A stretch of 64,000 bases of DNA from BP-133 sp040756995 (lineage in GTDB: Bacteria > Actinomycetota > Acidimicrobiia > IMCC26256 > BP-133), in the NCBI GenBank assembly GCA_040756995.1, contig JBFLYK010000030.1:1-64000 (forward strand). The letters run 5' to 3'. Position 1 is the first letter of the stretch. Every line of letters starts with the position of its first letter. Positions 55,939 through 64,000 of this stretch are shown in pieces. A program made the translations under genes and the position numbers. A model generated the notes under the pieces. That model had not been told where the DNA came from, did not search any database, and saw nothing but the letters and a program-made list of their open reading frames with translations.

Positions 55939-58389
55939 ATGTCAAGGCCCGCTGCCCGCGCATACGGCATGATCTTGGGCATCGCCGATTCACCGACGCA
56001 TGCCGAGCTACTCGCCGAACTGGACGAGCTGCGCGCCGAGAACGCCCGGCTTCGCGGCCTGCTCGGCCTCGATGCCCGAGCCGATGGCCTCGCCGACAGG
56101 GGGTGGTCGCCGACGTTGTTCGCCTCGCACACGGCCACTGCCGAGGCGAAGCCGGTGGTGGACCGGTCGTCGCCTCGGGCGGCGAAGGTGGCCCTGTTTC
56201 GATCCTTGTTCGCTGGCCGGGAGGACGTGTACGCGCTGCGATGGGAGAACAACCGGACGGGGAAGGCTGGTTGGGGCCCGGCTGTACGGGGCGGGTGGGT
56301 CAACGCCCGCCGCCCCGACCGCGAGTATCTGCCGTTCACCGATGAGGTCGCCGAGGCACACCTCGCCGGCGAGGTCCACGCCGGCCTCTATCCCCTGCTC
56401 CGGGGTGACGCCTGCCGGCTCCTGGCCTGCGATTTTGACGGCGCCGGGTGGGTGCTCGACGCGTTGGCCTATCTCGACGCCGCCCGGGCGGCTGGGATCC
56501 CCGCGGCGCTGGAACGCTCCCGCTCGGGTGACGGCGCCCATGTGTGGGTGTTCTTCACCGGCCCGGTTCCCGCCGCGGCGGCGAGACGGATCGGTGTCCA
56601 TCTCCTGCGGGAGGCGATGGACGTCCGAGCGGAGCTGGACCTGGCCAGCTACGACCGGCTGTTCCCCACGCAGGATTTCATGCCGAAAGGGTCGTTCGGG
56701 AACCTCATCGCCTTGCCCCTCCAGGGTGCTTGCCGCAAGCGGGGCATGACCGTATTCCTGGATCCGACGACCCTCGAGCCCTACGAGGACCAGTGGTCGT
56801 TCCTCGCGTACCTCGACCGTCTCGCACCTGACGCGGTCTCCGCCATGGCCGAGGCCTTCGGTGAGGTGGCCACCGGGCCGGATGCGGCGCCCTACCGGAA
56901 GGCTCGCATCTCGGCCAGCGCTCCGAAGCCTCCCCCCGAGATTCCCGCTCGGACGGGCGCCATGCTGGGAATCGATCGGATCGGGGTGCCACCTGCGCTG
57001 CTCGCCGCCCTCAAGCACGCCGCGTCCCTCCACAATCCCGACTTCTACAAGCTGGAGCGGTTGCGGAAATCGACCTGGAACACGCCCCGGTTCATCCGCA
57101 GCTACCGGGAGACCCTCGACCAGCTGCTCCTCCCCCGGGGCCTCCACGACAAGGCCCGGGCCATCGTCGCCGAAGCCGGAAGCACGCTCCGCGTCGTCGA
57201 CGCGCTCGCCAGCCCCGCTCCGATCGATGTCATCCTCCGGGCTACCCTGACACCAGAGCAGGCCGCCGCCACCGATGCCATCGTCCGCCACGACCTCGGG
57301 ATGCTCGTGGCCGAGCCGGGCTCGGGCAAGACGGTGGTCGGGTGTGCCGTCATCGCCCGGCATGCAGCACCGACCCTGGTCCTCGTCGATCGCAAGCCGC
57401 TCGTCGAGCAGTGGCGGGACCGGCTCGTCACCCACCTCGGCCTCACGACCCGCCAGATCGGCCAGCTGGGCGGCGGGCGCACCCGGACCACCGGCATCGT
57501 CGACGTGGTCATGGTCCAGAGCCTCACCCGGCGGGACGACATCGGCGAGATCACGGCGGGCTACGGGCTGGTCATCGTCGACGAATGCCACCACGTCCCG
57601 GCCGTGACCTTCGAGCGGGCGGTCCGCGACATTCCCGTCCGGCGCTGGCTCGGGCTCACCGCCACCCCCTACCGCCGCGATGGCCTCCAGGCCCTCATGG
57701 CCATGCACTGCGGCCCGGTACGCCACCGGATGGCACCCCGACCCGGAAGCGCCCTGCGGGCCCTCGACCTTATCGTCCACCACACCGGCCACAAACCGGC
57801 CCATGACGGCGTGCACATCCAGTCGATCTACCGCGGTCTCGTCGAAGACACCGACCGCACCCGGGCGATCTGTGATGACATCGTCGCCGCCGTCGACGCC
57901 GGCCGGAACTGCCTCGTCCTGACCCGCTGGACGGAACACCTCGACCTCATCGTCGAGACGCTCACCGATCGCAGCGTCGAACCACTCGTGCTCCACGGCA
58001 AGATGGGCAAGAAGGCACGAACCGCCGTCACCCGCCGGCTCGCCGAGCCCCGACCCGACGGTGGTCTCCTCCTCGTGGCCACCGCCAGCCTCATCGGCGA
58101 GGGCTTCGACTGCCCCCCGTTGGACACGCTGTTCCTGGCCTTCCCCATCAAGTTCAAAGGCAACGTGGTCCAGTACGTCGGCCGCGTCCTGCGTCCCACC
58201 GATACCAAGACCCGGGTCGAGGTCCACGACTACGTCGATAGCCTCGTCCCCGTCCTCGCCCGCCAACACGACGAACGCCGCGCTGCCTACGCCACCCTTG
58301 GCTTCGACGTCCCCCGCCTCCGGCCACACCTCGATCGAAGGGGCGGCACCCGAGGCGCGCCGAGCGCAGGAGACAGACGAGATGGATGA
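55939..58389 (+). CDS. TOTE-type primase-helicase (AEP domain plus SF2 helicase)
   Basis: An 816-residue protein. A coiled coil near the start (LLAELDELRAENARLRGLLG) is typical of TOTE conflict proteins. An archaeo-eukaryotic primase domain follows: motif I CDFDG (Asp165), motif II SRSGDGAHVWVFF, motif III around FPTQDFMPKGSFGNLIALPL. The C-terminal half is an SF2 helicase with Walker A EPGSGKT, DECH box VIVDECHH, GLTATPYRR and the QYVGRVLRP arginine-finger motif. No nuclease domain is fused. The ATG at 55939 lacks a strong ribosome site; ATG 55969 is an alternative. Two small genes follow with overlaps or short gaps. TOTE systems are predicted anti-mobile-element systems. Confidence 0.8.
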   Translation: MSRPAARAYGMILGIADSPTHAELLAELDELRAENARLRGLLGLDARADGLADRGWSPTLFASHTATAEAKPVVDRSSPRAAKVALFRSLFAGREDVYALRWENNRTGKAGWGPAVRGGWVNARRPDREYLPFTDEVAEAHLAGEVHAGLYPLLRGDACRLLACDFDGAGWVLDALAYLDAARAAGIPAALERSRSGDGAHVWVFFTGPVPAAAARRIGVHLLREAMDVRAELDLASYDRLFPTQDFMPKGSFGNLIALPLQGACRKRGMTVFLDPTTLEPYEDQWSFLAYLDRLAPDAVSAMAEAFGEVATGPDAAPYRKARISASAPKPPPEIPARTGAMLGIDRIGVPPALLAALKHAASLHNPDFYKLERLRKSTWNTPRFIRSYRETLDQLLLPRGLHDKARAIVAEAGSTLRVVDALASPAPIDVILRATLTPEQAAATDAIVRHDLGMLVAEPGSGKTVVGCAVIARHAAPTLVLVDRKPLVEQWRDRLVTHLGLTTRQIGQLGGGRTRTTGIVDVVMVQSLTRRDDIGEITAGYGLVIVDECHHVPAVTFERAVRDIPVRRWLGLTATPYRRDGLQALMAMHCGPVRHRMAPRPGSALRALDLIVHHTGHKPAHDGVHIQSIYRGLVEDTDRTRAICDDIVAAVDAGRNCLVLTRWTEHLDLIVETLTDRSVEPLVLHGKMGKKARTAVTRRLAEPRPDGGLLLVATASLIGEGFDCPPLDTLFLAFPIKFKGNVVQYVGRVLRPTDTKTRVEVHDYVDSLVPVLARQHDERRAAYATLGFDVPRLRPHLDRRGGTRGAPSAGDRRDG

Positions 58390-58729
58390 TCCCATTGATG
58401 ACCTGATCGACGACATCACCGTCGACGCCTACGGTCCCGACGAGCAGCTCTGGGCCTTCCGTCAGGTCTTCGAGGACAACGCCCGCTTCCCGTTCGCCGG
58501 GCACGTCGTCGGCGCCGAGGTCCAAGTCGACATGGTTGACTATGACGGCGACGACTTACGCGGTCTCGTCGCGGTATGCGAGCGCGATGGCCGGCGCCAC
58601 ACCGTGTCGCTCCTCGACGTGACACTGCCGGGATCCATTGACCCCGACACGGCGCGACTCATCCAGGCCTACCGTCGCTGGGCGGGAGCCGATCCACGGC
58701 CACGCCGATCGGCGCGCCGGACCCGCTGA
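58382..58729 (+). CDS. Small acidic protein downstream of the primase-helicase
   Basis: A 115-residue protein; its ATG lies inside the end of the helicase gene (8-base overlap), so it is coupled. The sequence is acidic at the start (DDPIDDLIDDITVDAYGPDE) with a beta-rich centre (FAGHVVGAEVQVDMVDYDG, RGLVAVCERDGRRHTVSLLD) and a basic tail. It resembles small proteins annotated as calcium-binding next to helicases, but no EF-hand is visible. It may be a partner subunit. Confidence 0.6.
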   Translation: MDDPIDDLIDDITVDAYGPDEQLWAFRQVFEDNARFPFAGHVVGAEVQVDMVDYDGDDLRGLVAVCERDGRRHTVSLLDVTLPGSIDPDTARLIQAYRRWAGADPRPRRSARRTR

Positions 58730-58741
58730 CAGGGCCGAAGC

Positions 58742-59293
58742 GTGGCAAGCCGACGTGCCCGAGCGCGAGCCAGTGTGTTGGGGCGCTTGAACCCCTCCGA
58801 GCAGGCCGACGTGCTTGCCCTCCTGCTGGCCGAACGACCGGAACTGCGCGGCGACGCCGAACGGCTTGCCGCCCGCTACCTCGAGGAGGTCTCGCCAGAG
58901 GCCGTCGCCGAGGAGGTCGTCTGGGCGCTGGAGAACCTTTCGATCAATGACCTCGCCGGCCGGGCCGGTCGCCAACCCGGACGCGGTTACGTCCACGAGA
59001 ACGAGGCCGCGTCGGAGCTCCTCGACGAGGCGCTCCGGCCGTTCGTCGACGACATTGGCCGGCGGGTGCAGCTGGGCATGGCCCCGGCGGCCGCGTCGGT
59101 CGCGCTCGGCATTCTGGCCGGGCTGTTCCAGTGCCGAGACCCTGAAGACGGCACGGTGCTCGCCTACGCCGGCGGCTCCGACGCGGTCAGGGAGACGGCC
59201 GACTGGGTGGTGGCAGAGGCCAGGAAACACGGCCTGGAATTCTCCCCGGCTGACCTGGACGCGGTGTGTCCGGACTGGCCTGCGCTGGGCTGA
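58742..59293 (+). CDS. Unknown helical protein in the primase-helicase operon
   Basis: A 183-residue protein from GTG 58742, 12 bases after the previous gene. It is largely helical with acidic stretches (EQADVLALLLAERPELRGDA, RYLEEVSPEAVAEEVVWALE) and a late LAYAGGSDAVRETADWVVAE. No known domain. It is convergent with the SEC-C gene, which ends four bases after it. Confidence 0.55.
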   Translation: MASRRARARASVLGRLNPSEQADVLALLLAERPELRGDAERLAARYLEEVSPEAVAEEVVWALENLSINDLAGRAGRQPGRGYVHENEAASELLDEALRPFVDDIGRRVQLGMAPAAASVALGILAGLFQCRDPEDGTVLAYAGGSDAVRETADWVVAEARKHGLEFSPADLDAVCPDWPALG

Positions 59294-59296
59294 GCG

Positions 59297-60802
59297 TCAG
59301 GCGCCGCAGCACCGCTTGTATTTGCGGCCGCTGCCGCAGGGGCAGGGGTCGTTTCTACCTACCTTCGGGGCGGCCCGCCGGACCGGGCCCGCGTCGACGA
59401 TGATCCAGCCTGTCTCCCGGTGCCAGGCGCGCCGCTCGGCCTCGAGCGCCCGCAGATCTGCCTCGCGGCCCGGGATCCCGCTGAACAGCTCGCCGAGGCG
59501 ATCGTAGGCGGCGACGACGTTCTCGGGGTCACCGGCCCGGCGAGCCAGCGCCACCGCCTCGCGGAAGTGGGTCTCCGCGCCGCCGACATCCCCCAGCGCC
59601 GCCAGCGCGTCGCCGGCGTGGATACGGGTCCAGGTGTCGGTCGGGAACTCGGCCAGGTTCCGAGCCAGCCGGTCCCGGGCTTCGCTCTCCCGTCCGGCCT
59701 CGGCCAGGATCACCCCCACGTCGTGGCCCATCACCATGTGCAACTCGGGGAACGCCTCAGCGAGCGCGTCACCCACGGCGACGGCTTCGTCCACTAGGCC
59801 CCGCCCGGCCAGGTTGAGCGGGAAGCAGGAGAAGAAGTCGATGAGGCCCCAGTCCTCCTCGTCGAAGGCCGCGGCGAGATCGTCGGGCCGACCGGCGAAG
59901 TGGGCGGTCAACTCGAGCACCGCCTCGACGTCCCGGCGCAGGTCCCCGTCGGTGCCGCCGCCGAGGTCGGACGCCTCGGCGGCCCGGCGCAGCCGGAGCC
60001 GCAGCCCGTTGGGCAAGTGGGGCCGCTCCATCGCCTGACAGGCCGCACCGATGGCTGACCAGCCGTCCGGGTTGCTCAGCTCCGCTCGGCTCAGCCGGGC
60101 GCTGGTCACCGCCCCGGCTTCCTGCTCATGCCGCGGGCACATCGCGGAGCGGTGGTCGCCGAGATCGGCGGGAAACCCGAAGCGCCGCCCGCCACACGCC
60201 GGGCAGCCCGCCTCGGGCTCCGCGCTGGCGGAAAGCTCCACCAACGACCGGTCGAGATCAACCGGACCGAAGACATCCTGGGCGAGGTCCTGGACAGCGC
60301 CCAGCCCCATCGGCTCCCACCCCCCCGACACCATGGCGACCGCAGGGACGGCGACGTCCAGGTCGACAATCGCAGCCGACAACAGACCGGGTGCGCTCCC
60401 TTCGTGCACCAGCTCTGGGTAGCGGCCCCTGACGATCTCGTCGCGGTACCGGCCCGCCACCCGAACAGCGGCCCGGCCGAGCTGCCCGAGAGCGGCTCCC
60501 AAAGGCATCTCGCTCGCCTTCGCCATCATCTCGAGGTTCCACAACGGCAGATGGAGAACGATCTCCCAATTGTCCCCGCCGTTCGTGGTGGCGAAAAACA
60601 AATCCCGGCCGTCCAGCCAGTCGAACGGGTCCCAGGTGATCAAGAACACCCGAAGCCGCTCGGCCGCCTCCTTCTCTTCAGGAACGAGCCCCTCCCAGGT
60701 GAGCCTCAGTTCGAGCAGCGACTTGTCGCCGACCGGCGCCGCCTCGATGGCGCTCCGGACATCCGCTGGCAAGCCCTTGTGAACGTCGACCACGAACGCC
60801 AC
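59297..60802 (-). CDS. TPR protein with C-terminal SEC-C zinc motif
   Basis: About 501 residues. The N-terminal half has a novel alpha/beta region (VFLITWDPFDWLDGRDLFF). A Cys/His block CPACGGRRFGFPADLGDHRS with CPRHEQ follows, then TPR-like helices (FPTDTWTRIHAGDALAALGD). The end is a SEC-C motif, DPCPCGSGRKYKRCCGA. SEC-C tails bind zinc and recruit partners; such proteins occur in stress and defence islands. GTG 60802 is a guess, as an upstream ATG at 60925 would add low-complexity sequence. Confidence 0.7.
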   Translation of the reverse strand: MAFVVDVHKGLPADVRSAIEAAPVGDKSLLELRLTWEGLVPEEKEAAERLRVFLITWDPFDWLDGRDLFFATTNGGDNWEIVLHLPLWNLEMMAKASEMPLGAALGQLGRAAVRVAGRYRDEIVRGRYPELVHEGSAPGLLSAAIVDLDVAVPAVAMVSGGWEPMGLGAVQDLAQDVFGPVDLDRSLVELSASAEPEAGCPACGGRRFGFPADLGDHRSAMCPRHEQEAGAVTSARLSRAELSNPDGWSAIGAACQAMERPHLPNGLRLRLRRAAEASDLGGGTDGDLRRDVEAVLELTAHFAGRPDDLAAAFDEEDWGLIDFFSCFPLNLAGRGLVDEAVAVGDALAEAFPELHMVMGHDVGVILAEAGRESEARDRLARNLAEFPTDTWTRIHAGDALAALGDVGGAETHFREAVALARRAGDPENVVAAYDRLGELFSGIPGREADLRALEAERRAWHRETGWIIVDAGPVRRAAPKVGRNDPCPCGSGRKYKRCCGA

Positions 60803-60896
60803 GATACGGCGCCGTTGCGACCAGGCGCATAGCGCCGGTGACCGGGACGGCTGGCGGCGGAGCCAGGTGCTCTTCGGGTTGCCGCTGAACCCCGGG

Positions 60897-61250
60897 TCAG
60901 GCTGACTTCCGAGCTTTCGGGACACTCTTCGAAGGTTTCGCGTCGGAGGACTTTACACCCAGAAGAGGGATCCGGCGATTGCCCTTGACCACGGTCACCT
61001 GGAGCTTGCCGCCGAGCGCGTCGACGTAGCGCTCCAGCACGTCGATCGTGACGTTCCTGGCCTTTTCGATCGCGGCCACACGAGGTTGTTTGACTCCGAG
61101 ACGCTCGGCCAGTTCTCGTTGCGACAGGCCGGCCTGTTCCCGTAGCGCCGTCAGACTGGCGGCGAGGCGGAGCTCGTCTTCGATCTCGGCGACCCGCTCA
61201 TCCGCCCCGGGTGCTTCGAGGACCTTCTTCTCCCACTCCTTCAGACTCAT
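60897..61250 (-). CDS. higA: HigA-like antitoxin (XRE family)
   Basis: A 117-residue protein: N-terminal acidic helix (WEKKVLEAPGADERVAEIED), XRE helix-turn-helix (LSQRELAERLGVKQPRVAAI), then VTIDVLERYVDALGGKLQVT and a basic tail. The HTH followed by a beta-strand pair is the HigA pattern. It is preceded by a HigB-like toxin gene in the same direction, a toxin-first order typical of higBA. It would repress its own promoter. Confidence 0.8.
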   Translation of the reverse strand: MSLKEWEKKVLEAPGADERVAEIEDELRLAASLTALREQAGLSQRELAERLGVKQPRVAAIEKARNVTIDVLERYVDALGGKLQVTVVKGNRRIPLLGVKSSDAKPSKSVPKARKSA

Positions 61251-61282
61251 CTCCGCCCTTCACCTTTCAAGCCTCGAGTCTT

Positions 61283-61640
61283 TCAGGGCGCCGTTCGCTT
61301 CGTACCGCCCCGCTTCGCTTCGATAGCCGCCTGGTGCTCGTCGAAACGGTCCTCGGCGATCGGCACGTTGATCTCGTACCACTCCGCCCAGTTCTTGCTC
61401 TTGTCCCCACCGACCAGCAGGATCGCCCGGCGCTCCAGGTCAAAGGCGAACAGCACCCTGATCTCCGTGCGACCTTGTCAATCCCGGCCGAAGCTCCTTC
61501 ATATTGGCGTGGCGACTGCCCTTGATCGTGTCGACCATGGCCGCCCGAGCGTCGGCCCGACGTTCTCGAAGGACCCGGATCGCCGCGAGCAGTGCCTCAG
61601 CATCCGACTGCTCCAGTTCCTCCACCCACACCTCACAAGC
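61283..61640 (-). pseudogene. higB: HigB/RelE-like toxin, frameshifted
   Basis: The first part reads VWVEELEQSDAEALLAAIRV and GSRHANMKELRPG. After a one-base shift near 61480 it continues as GRTEIRVLFAFDLERRAILL, VGGDKSKNWAEWYEINVPIA and EDRFDEHQAAIEAKRGG, ending at 61283. Joined, this is a full phage-Gp49/HigB toxin. No convincing ATG is present at the 5' end; a GTG may start it. It is either an inactivated toxin beside an intact antitoxin or an assembly error. Confidence 0.65.
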
Positions 61641-62021
61641 CGGGTGGAAGTCGACGGACCAGCCAGCATCTCGATAATAATACTGTTATCGCTGGAGCTC
61701 GGCAATCCCCATTTTGGGTCGCCGCGTCCTTGGCGCGGGCCACGTTGTGGTCGCCCGGGAGCGCTGGCGACGCGACGCCTGAGAAAGCGCCCGGATCAGC
61801 CAGGCTCGACATGCTCGTGGTGGCGATCTCGCCCGTCAGCCATGGGCCTCGGCCAAACCAGTCACGAGGGCCCGCTAAGCGTCTTTCATCGGCAATTCTC
61901 GTTCCACACAGAGCCGGCGCGAGCGGCTCGCCGCTGCTGGCACCGCCGACGCGGCCTGACCGAAAGCGGCTCGCTCGTTTTGGCCTGGCTGTTCGAGACG
62001 GACCGCCGCAGCGTGCTCTCC
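61641..62021. other. No recognisable gene
   Basis: Open frames here overlap in opposite directions and show no family motif or ribosome binding site. No repeat is evident. Confidence 0.45.
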
Positions 62022-62348
62022 CTAGCCGGGCCGGGTGACGCACCGAGTCGGGGCATCTCCGCTGAGGACGGTCATCGGGGTTCCCGGATGGCTCGTGGGC
62101 AGCGTCGCGAGAACGCGGCCCTCGAGCGGATCGTCGGGGTCAAGGGCACTCAGGATGATGTCCGCCCAATCCGCCCGTGGGCACGGTTGCCCAGCCAGAA
62201 GCGGGCAGCCTCCAGGGGCGGCATGCGGCCCGGCGCAGAAGTCGAGGATGTAGTCCTCCGGATCGAGCAGGCCGGCCAGAAACCGGTGCCAGCTTGAATG
62301 CGGATCTTCCACCAACACCCGTTGCGGGCCTCTCCGCCAGCGAAGCAT
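62022..62348 (-). CDS. Hypothetical protein
   Basis: A 108-residue protein from ATG 62348, which follows GGAGGGG at good spacing; an upstream ATG at 62375 is less well placed. It reads MLRWRRGPQRVLVEDPHSSW, then FLAGLLDPEDYILDFCAGPH and WADIILSALDPDDPLEGRV. The acidic, Asp-rich helical regions and Cys residues do not match a family I know. The ribosome site and normal codon use are the main support. Confidence 0.5.
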   Translation of the reverse strand: MLRWRRGPQRVLVEDPHSSWHRFLAGLLDPEDYILDFCAGPHAAPGGCPLLAGQPCPRADWADIILSALDPDDPLEGRVLATLPTSHPGTPMTVLSGDAPTRCVTRPG

Positions 62349-62607
62349 CGTCCCCTCCTTCGTCGCCCGGGCCACGGCCCACCCCGTCCGGACCGACGCC
62401 GCCGGGCCTGCGGATCCATCCTCCTAACGAGCGGTGCCTCCCCCCAGGGCCGAAGGTCACATCGCTTCCGGACCAACGGCTCCCAGCTGAGGTCCTCGTC
62501 GAAGCGGCACGACCCCGCTGGCGGCATGACCGGCGCGCCCGAGCGCCGCTGGATGTCAGGTAAGGAGGAGATCGGCGACACTCCGCCGGACCCCCTTCCG
62601 CTCGGAG

Positions 62608-62988
62608 TCACCGAACCGGAGCACCGCCGAGGGTTCGCTTGTCGAAGCCGGTGACGACCCCCCACTTCAAGGACACGGCGAGGTCGTCGGCATGGAGGAC
62701 GAGGCCGGAGTGTTGCTGCCCCTGCTGATCGGTCCATTGCTCTTCGCGTAGGTCGCCGCTCGCGATGACCCGGTCGCCTTTCCTCACGCTCTCGGCGGCG
62801 TGGTCGGCGAGCGGGCCCCAGATCGTGACGTTGAGGAAGGTGGGCTCGTCGTTGCGCCAGCCGCCGTCATGGTCGGGGATGCGCCGGTTTACGGCGATCC
62901 GGGTCGTGGCCACGGAGCGGCCGCCATCGGTGACGCGGTGGTCGAGATCCCGGGTGAGGTTACCGGCGACGGTGATCGGGACGCTCAT
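62608..62988 (-). CDS. ssb: Single-stranded DNA-binding protein
   Basis: A 126-residue SSB: VPITVAGNLTRDLDHRVTDG, TRIAVNRRIPDH, FLNVTIWGPLADHAAESV and RKGDRVIASGDLREEQWTDQ give the OB-fold pattern. The tail is short and lacks the acidic DDDIPF-like tip, so it is a minor or plasmid/mobile-type SSB rather than the main chromosomal one. ATG 62988 follows AGGAGGAG. Confidence 0.85.
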   Translation of the reverse strand: MSVPITVAGNLTRDLDHRVTDGGRSVATTRIAVNRRIPDHDGGWRNDEPTFLNVTIWGPLADHAAESVRKGDRVIASGDLREEQWTDQQGQQHSGLVLHADDLAVSLKWGVVTGFDKRTLGGAPVR

Positions 62989-63147
62989 GTTCTCCTCCTG
63001 GCGTCGATGTGTCGCGCTACTACTGGCGGGTCGCGCCAGCAGACGCCATGGCCGATCTGGGCATCAGCGCGCGGGCAGTCTGCGGTAGCACGGCCTGGGA
63101 TGCCGGGGCCGGGCCGAGGTCGAGGCGGAATCGGTCGCCTACTCCTC

Positions 63148-63312
63148 GTGTGCAGCGCCGCCGAGCTCCCCAGCGACGGCTATAGCTTCCCCTACGTCGC
63201 CGGATGGGCTGAGTCCCCCGAGGTGGTGCGGGCCACGGCCGAGGCGGTGATCGGCTGCGCCCGCCGCATCCTCGACGCCGCCGGCCTGCTCGAGGCTGAG
63301 GTAGCAGCGTGA
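63148..63312 (+). pseudogene. C-terminal fragment of an ArdC/ImmA-type mobile-element protein
   Basis: The frame ends with ELPSDGYSFPYVAGWAESPE and VVRATAEAVIGCARRILDAA, which resembles the C-termini of zincin-like ArdC or IrrE-type proteins of actinobacterial plasmids. Nothing upstream in the frame supports the metalloprotease core, so only a tail remains. Its stop overlaps the next start (GTGA). Identity is tentative. Confidence 0.4.
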
Positions 63313-63953
63313 GCCTCCGCCAGTCGCTGATCTGCCCCGGCTGCGGCGCCCAGTGCGCCGCGGCCGTGGCCGCCGCCCACGGCTGGACAGGGCACACCTG
63401 CCCGAAGTGCCCTCCCACCCCGACGCCCAGCGACCCGCATCCCCTGGCCGTCGCCTTCGCCTGGTGGCCCGACTACCCCGAGGCGCACCCTGACGCCCGC
63501 GCCGTCTACACCGCCACCTGCGGCTGTGGCTGGTCCGTCGCCGCCGGGAGCGAACACCACGCCTGGCACGCCGCCTGGGACCACGCCGGGGTCTTGGACG
63601 CCTGGGCGGCCCGGCCTCTCCTCGACCGGCCCCGCCCCGACGCCGGGCCCCGCGACCGCCGTCGGATGCGCTGGGAGATCGATGCCGCCCGGCTACCCGG
63701 GGTCCCCATGCGCACTCTCATGGCCTGTCGCGACGACGGCAGCGGCCGCCGGCGCCATCCTTGCCGGGGTGTCGTGCCCGCCGGGTCCGGCCCGGCCGAG
63801 CTGTGCGCCTGCCCGTGCCACGCCGGCCCCGACGGCGAACCGGACCCGTGCCAGCACTGCGGCGCAACGATCGGCCACCTCGGCCGCTGCCCGACCTGGG
63901 GTCCGCCCCGACACGCCCCCCGCCCGCCTGAGGCGCAACCCACGCTCTTCTGA
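63309..63953 (+). CDS. Cys-rich zinc-ribbon-type hypothetical protein
   Basis: A 214-residue protein from GTG 63309, which overlaps the preceding stop. Several Cys pairs suggest zinc ribbons: LICPGCGAQC, HTCPKCPP, TCGCGW, LCACPCH and PCQHCGATIGHLGRCP. Between them lie Trp/His-rich segments (HHAWHAAWDHAG). It resembles hypothetical proteins encoded on actinobacterial plasmids and integrative elements. Function unknown. The last 47 bases of the window hold nothing further. Confidence 0.6.
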   Translation: MSLRQSLICPGCGAQCAAAVAAAHGWTGHTCPKCPPTPTPSDPHPLAVAFAWWPDYPEAHPDARAVYTATCGCGWSVAAGSEHHAWHAAWDHAGVLDAWAARPLLDRPRPDAGPRDRRRMRWEIDAARLPGVPMRTLMACRDDGSGRRRHPCRGVVPAGSGPAELCACPCHAGPDGEPDPCQHCGATIGHLGRCPTWGPPRHAPRPPEAQPTLF

Positions 63954-64000
63954 TTCCCGCCCTGCCAGGGTTCGTCCCGGATCAGGTCGCCAAGGTGTCC

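Overview
The window looks like a piece of an actinobacterial chromosome, probably an uncultured lineage or MAG. The sequence is about 70 percent GC with GTG/TTG starts and tightly overlapping operons (ATGA/GTGA junctions). It carries actinobacterial hallmarks: mycofactocin-linked NDMA-type alcohol dehydrogenases, DUF3040-like proteins, NarL-family two-component systems and a class-E-like sorting signal. A run of ten Ns at 7320-7329 shows that it is an assembled scaffold. The core is an accessory oxidation island for C1 or short-chain hydrocarbons. The true substrate cannot be read from sequence.

Layout. 1-4.8 kb: IS relics, an orphan NarL-type response regulator, an ISKra4-type element and a decayed methyltransferase. 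4.9-10.5 kb: a copper and periplasm cluster (membrane protein, micro-protein, cytochrome c lipoprotein, CopC-CopD fusion, two YcnI/DUF1775 proteins, one more membrane protein). 10.5-12 kb: two IS630 insertions, one exactly at the ftsH stop codon. 12-16.7 kb (minus): FtsH, CoxE-like VWA protein, MoxR ATPase. 16.8-26.6 kb: iron-type methanol dehydrogenase (minus), then Zn-type NDMA alcohol dehydrogenase, acyl-CoA synthetase, MoxR-VWA fusion, small proteins, a radical SAM enzyme and a methyltransferase (plus). 26.7-29.8 kb (minus): pmoCAB-type copper membrane monooxygenase. 30.1-32.4 kb: micro-protein, GAF histidine kinase and response regulator. 32.4-36.5 kb (plus): soluble di-iron monooxygenase (alpha, beta, coupling, reductase). 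36.6-40.2 kb (minus): form II CO-dehydrogenase-like CoxSLM. 40.4-47.9 kb: Tat cupin, ABC1 kinase, metal ABC transporter, cupredoxin, MftB and a candidate selenoprotein of the AhpC-TSA_2/SelU type. 49.3-51.6 kb (minus): three paralogous heptad-repeat membrane proteins. 52-64 kb: a mobile and defence-like region (recombinase and IS remnants, HEPN-like gene, TOTE-type primase-helicase, HigBA-like pair, SSB).

The most striking unexplained signal is a dispersed palindrome, consensus TACCTCC-N4-GGAGGTA (N4 often AGAT). It lies between genes in front of the orphan response regulator, ftsH, both alcohol dehydrogenases, pmoC, the two-component system and micro-protein, coxS, the kinase/ABC transporter pair, the cupredoxin, mftB, the heptad-repeat operon and a small secreted protein. 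Three loci carry two copies about three helical turns apart. I infer that this is the operator of a single regulon, most likely read by the two near-identical NarL-type regulators (609 and 31729). That would put both monooxygenases' partners, the alcohol dehydrogenases, CODH-like enzyme, metal import, cofactor (mycofactocin) maturation and envelope proteins under one switch.

How the genes may work together (inference): one or both monooxygenases make an alcohol. Mycofactocin-dependent dehydrogenases oxidise it, aided by MoxR/VWA maturation proteins. CopC/CopD/YcnI, the cupredoxin and the ABC importer handle metal. The FtsH and MoxR proteins handle assembly or turnover. Several genes carry single frameshifts (near 1785, 46170, 54475 and 61480), which could be decay or assembly errors. 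No rRNA, tRNA or CRISPR array was recognised.
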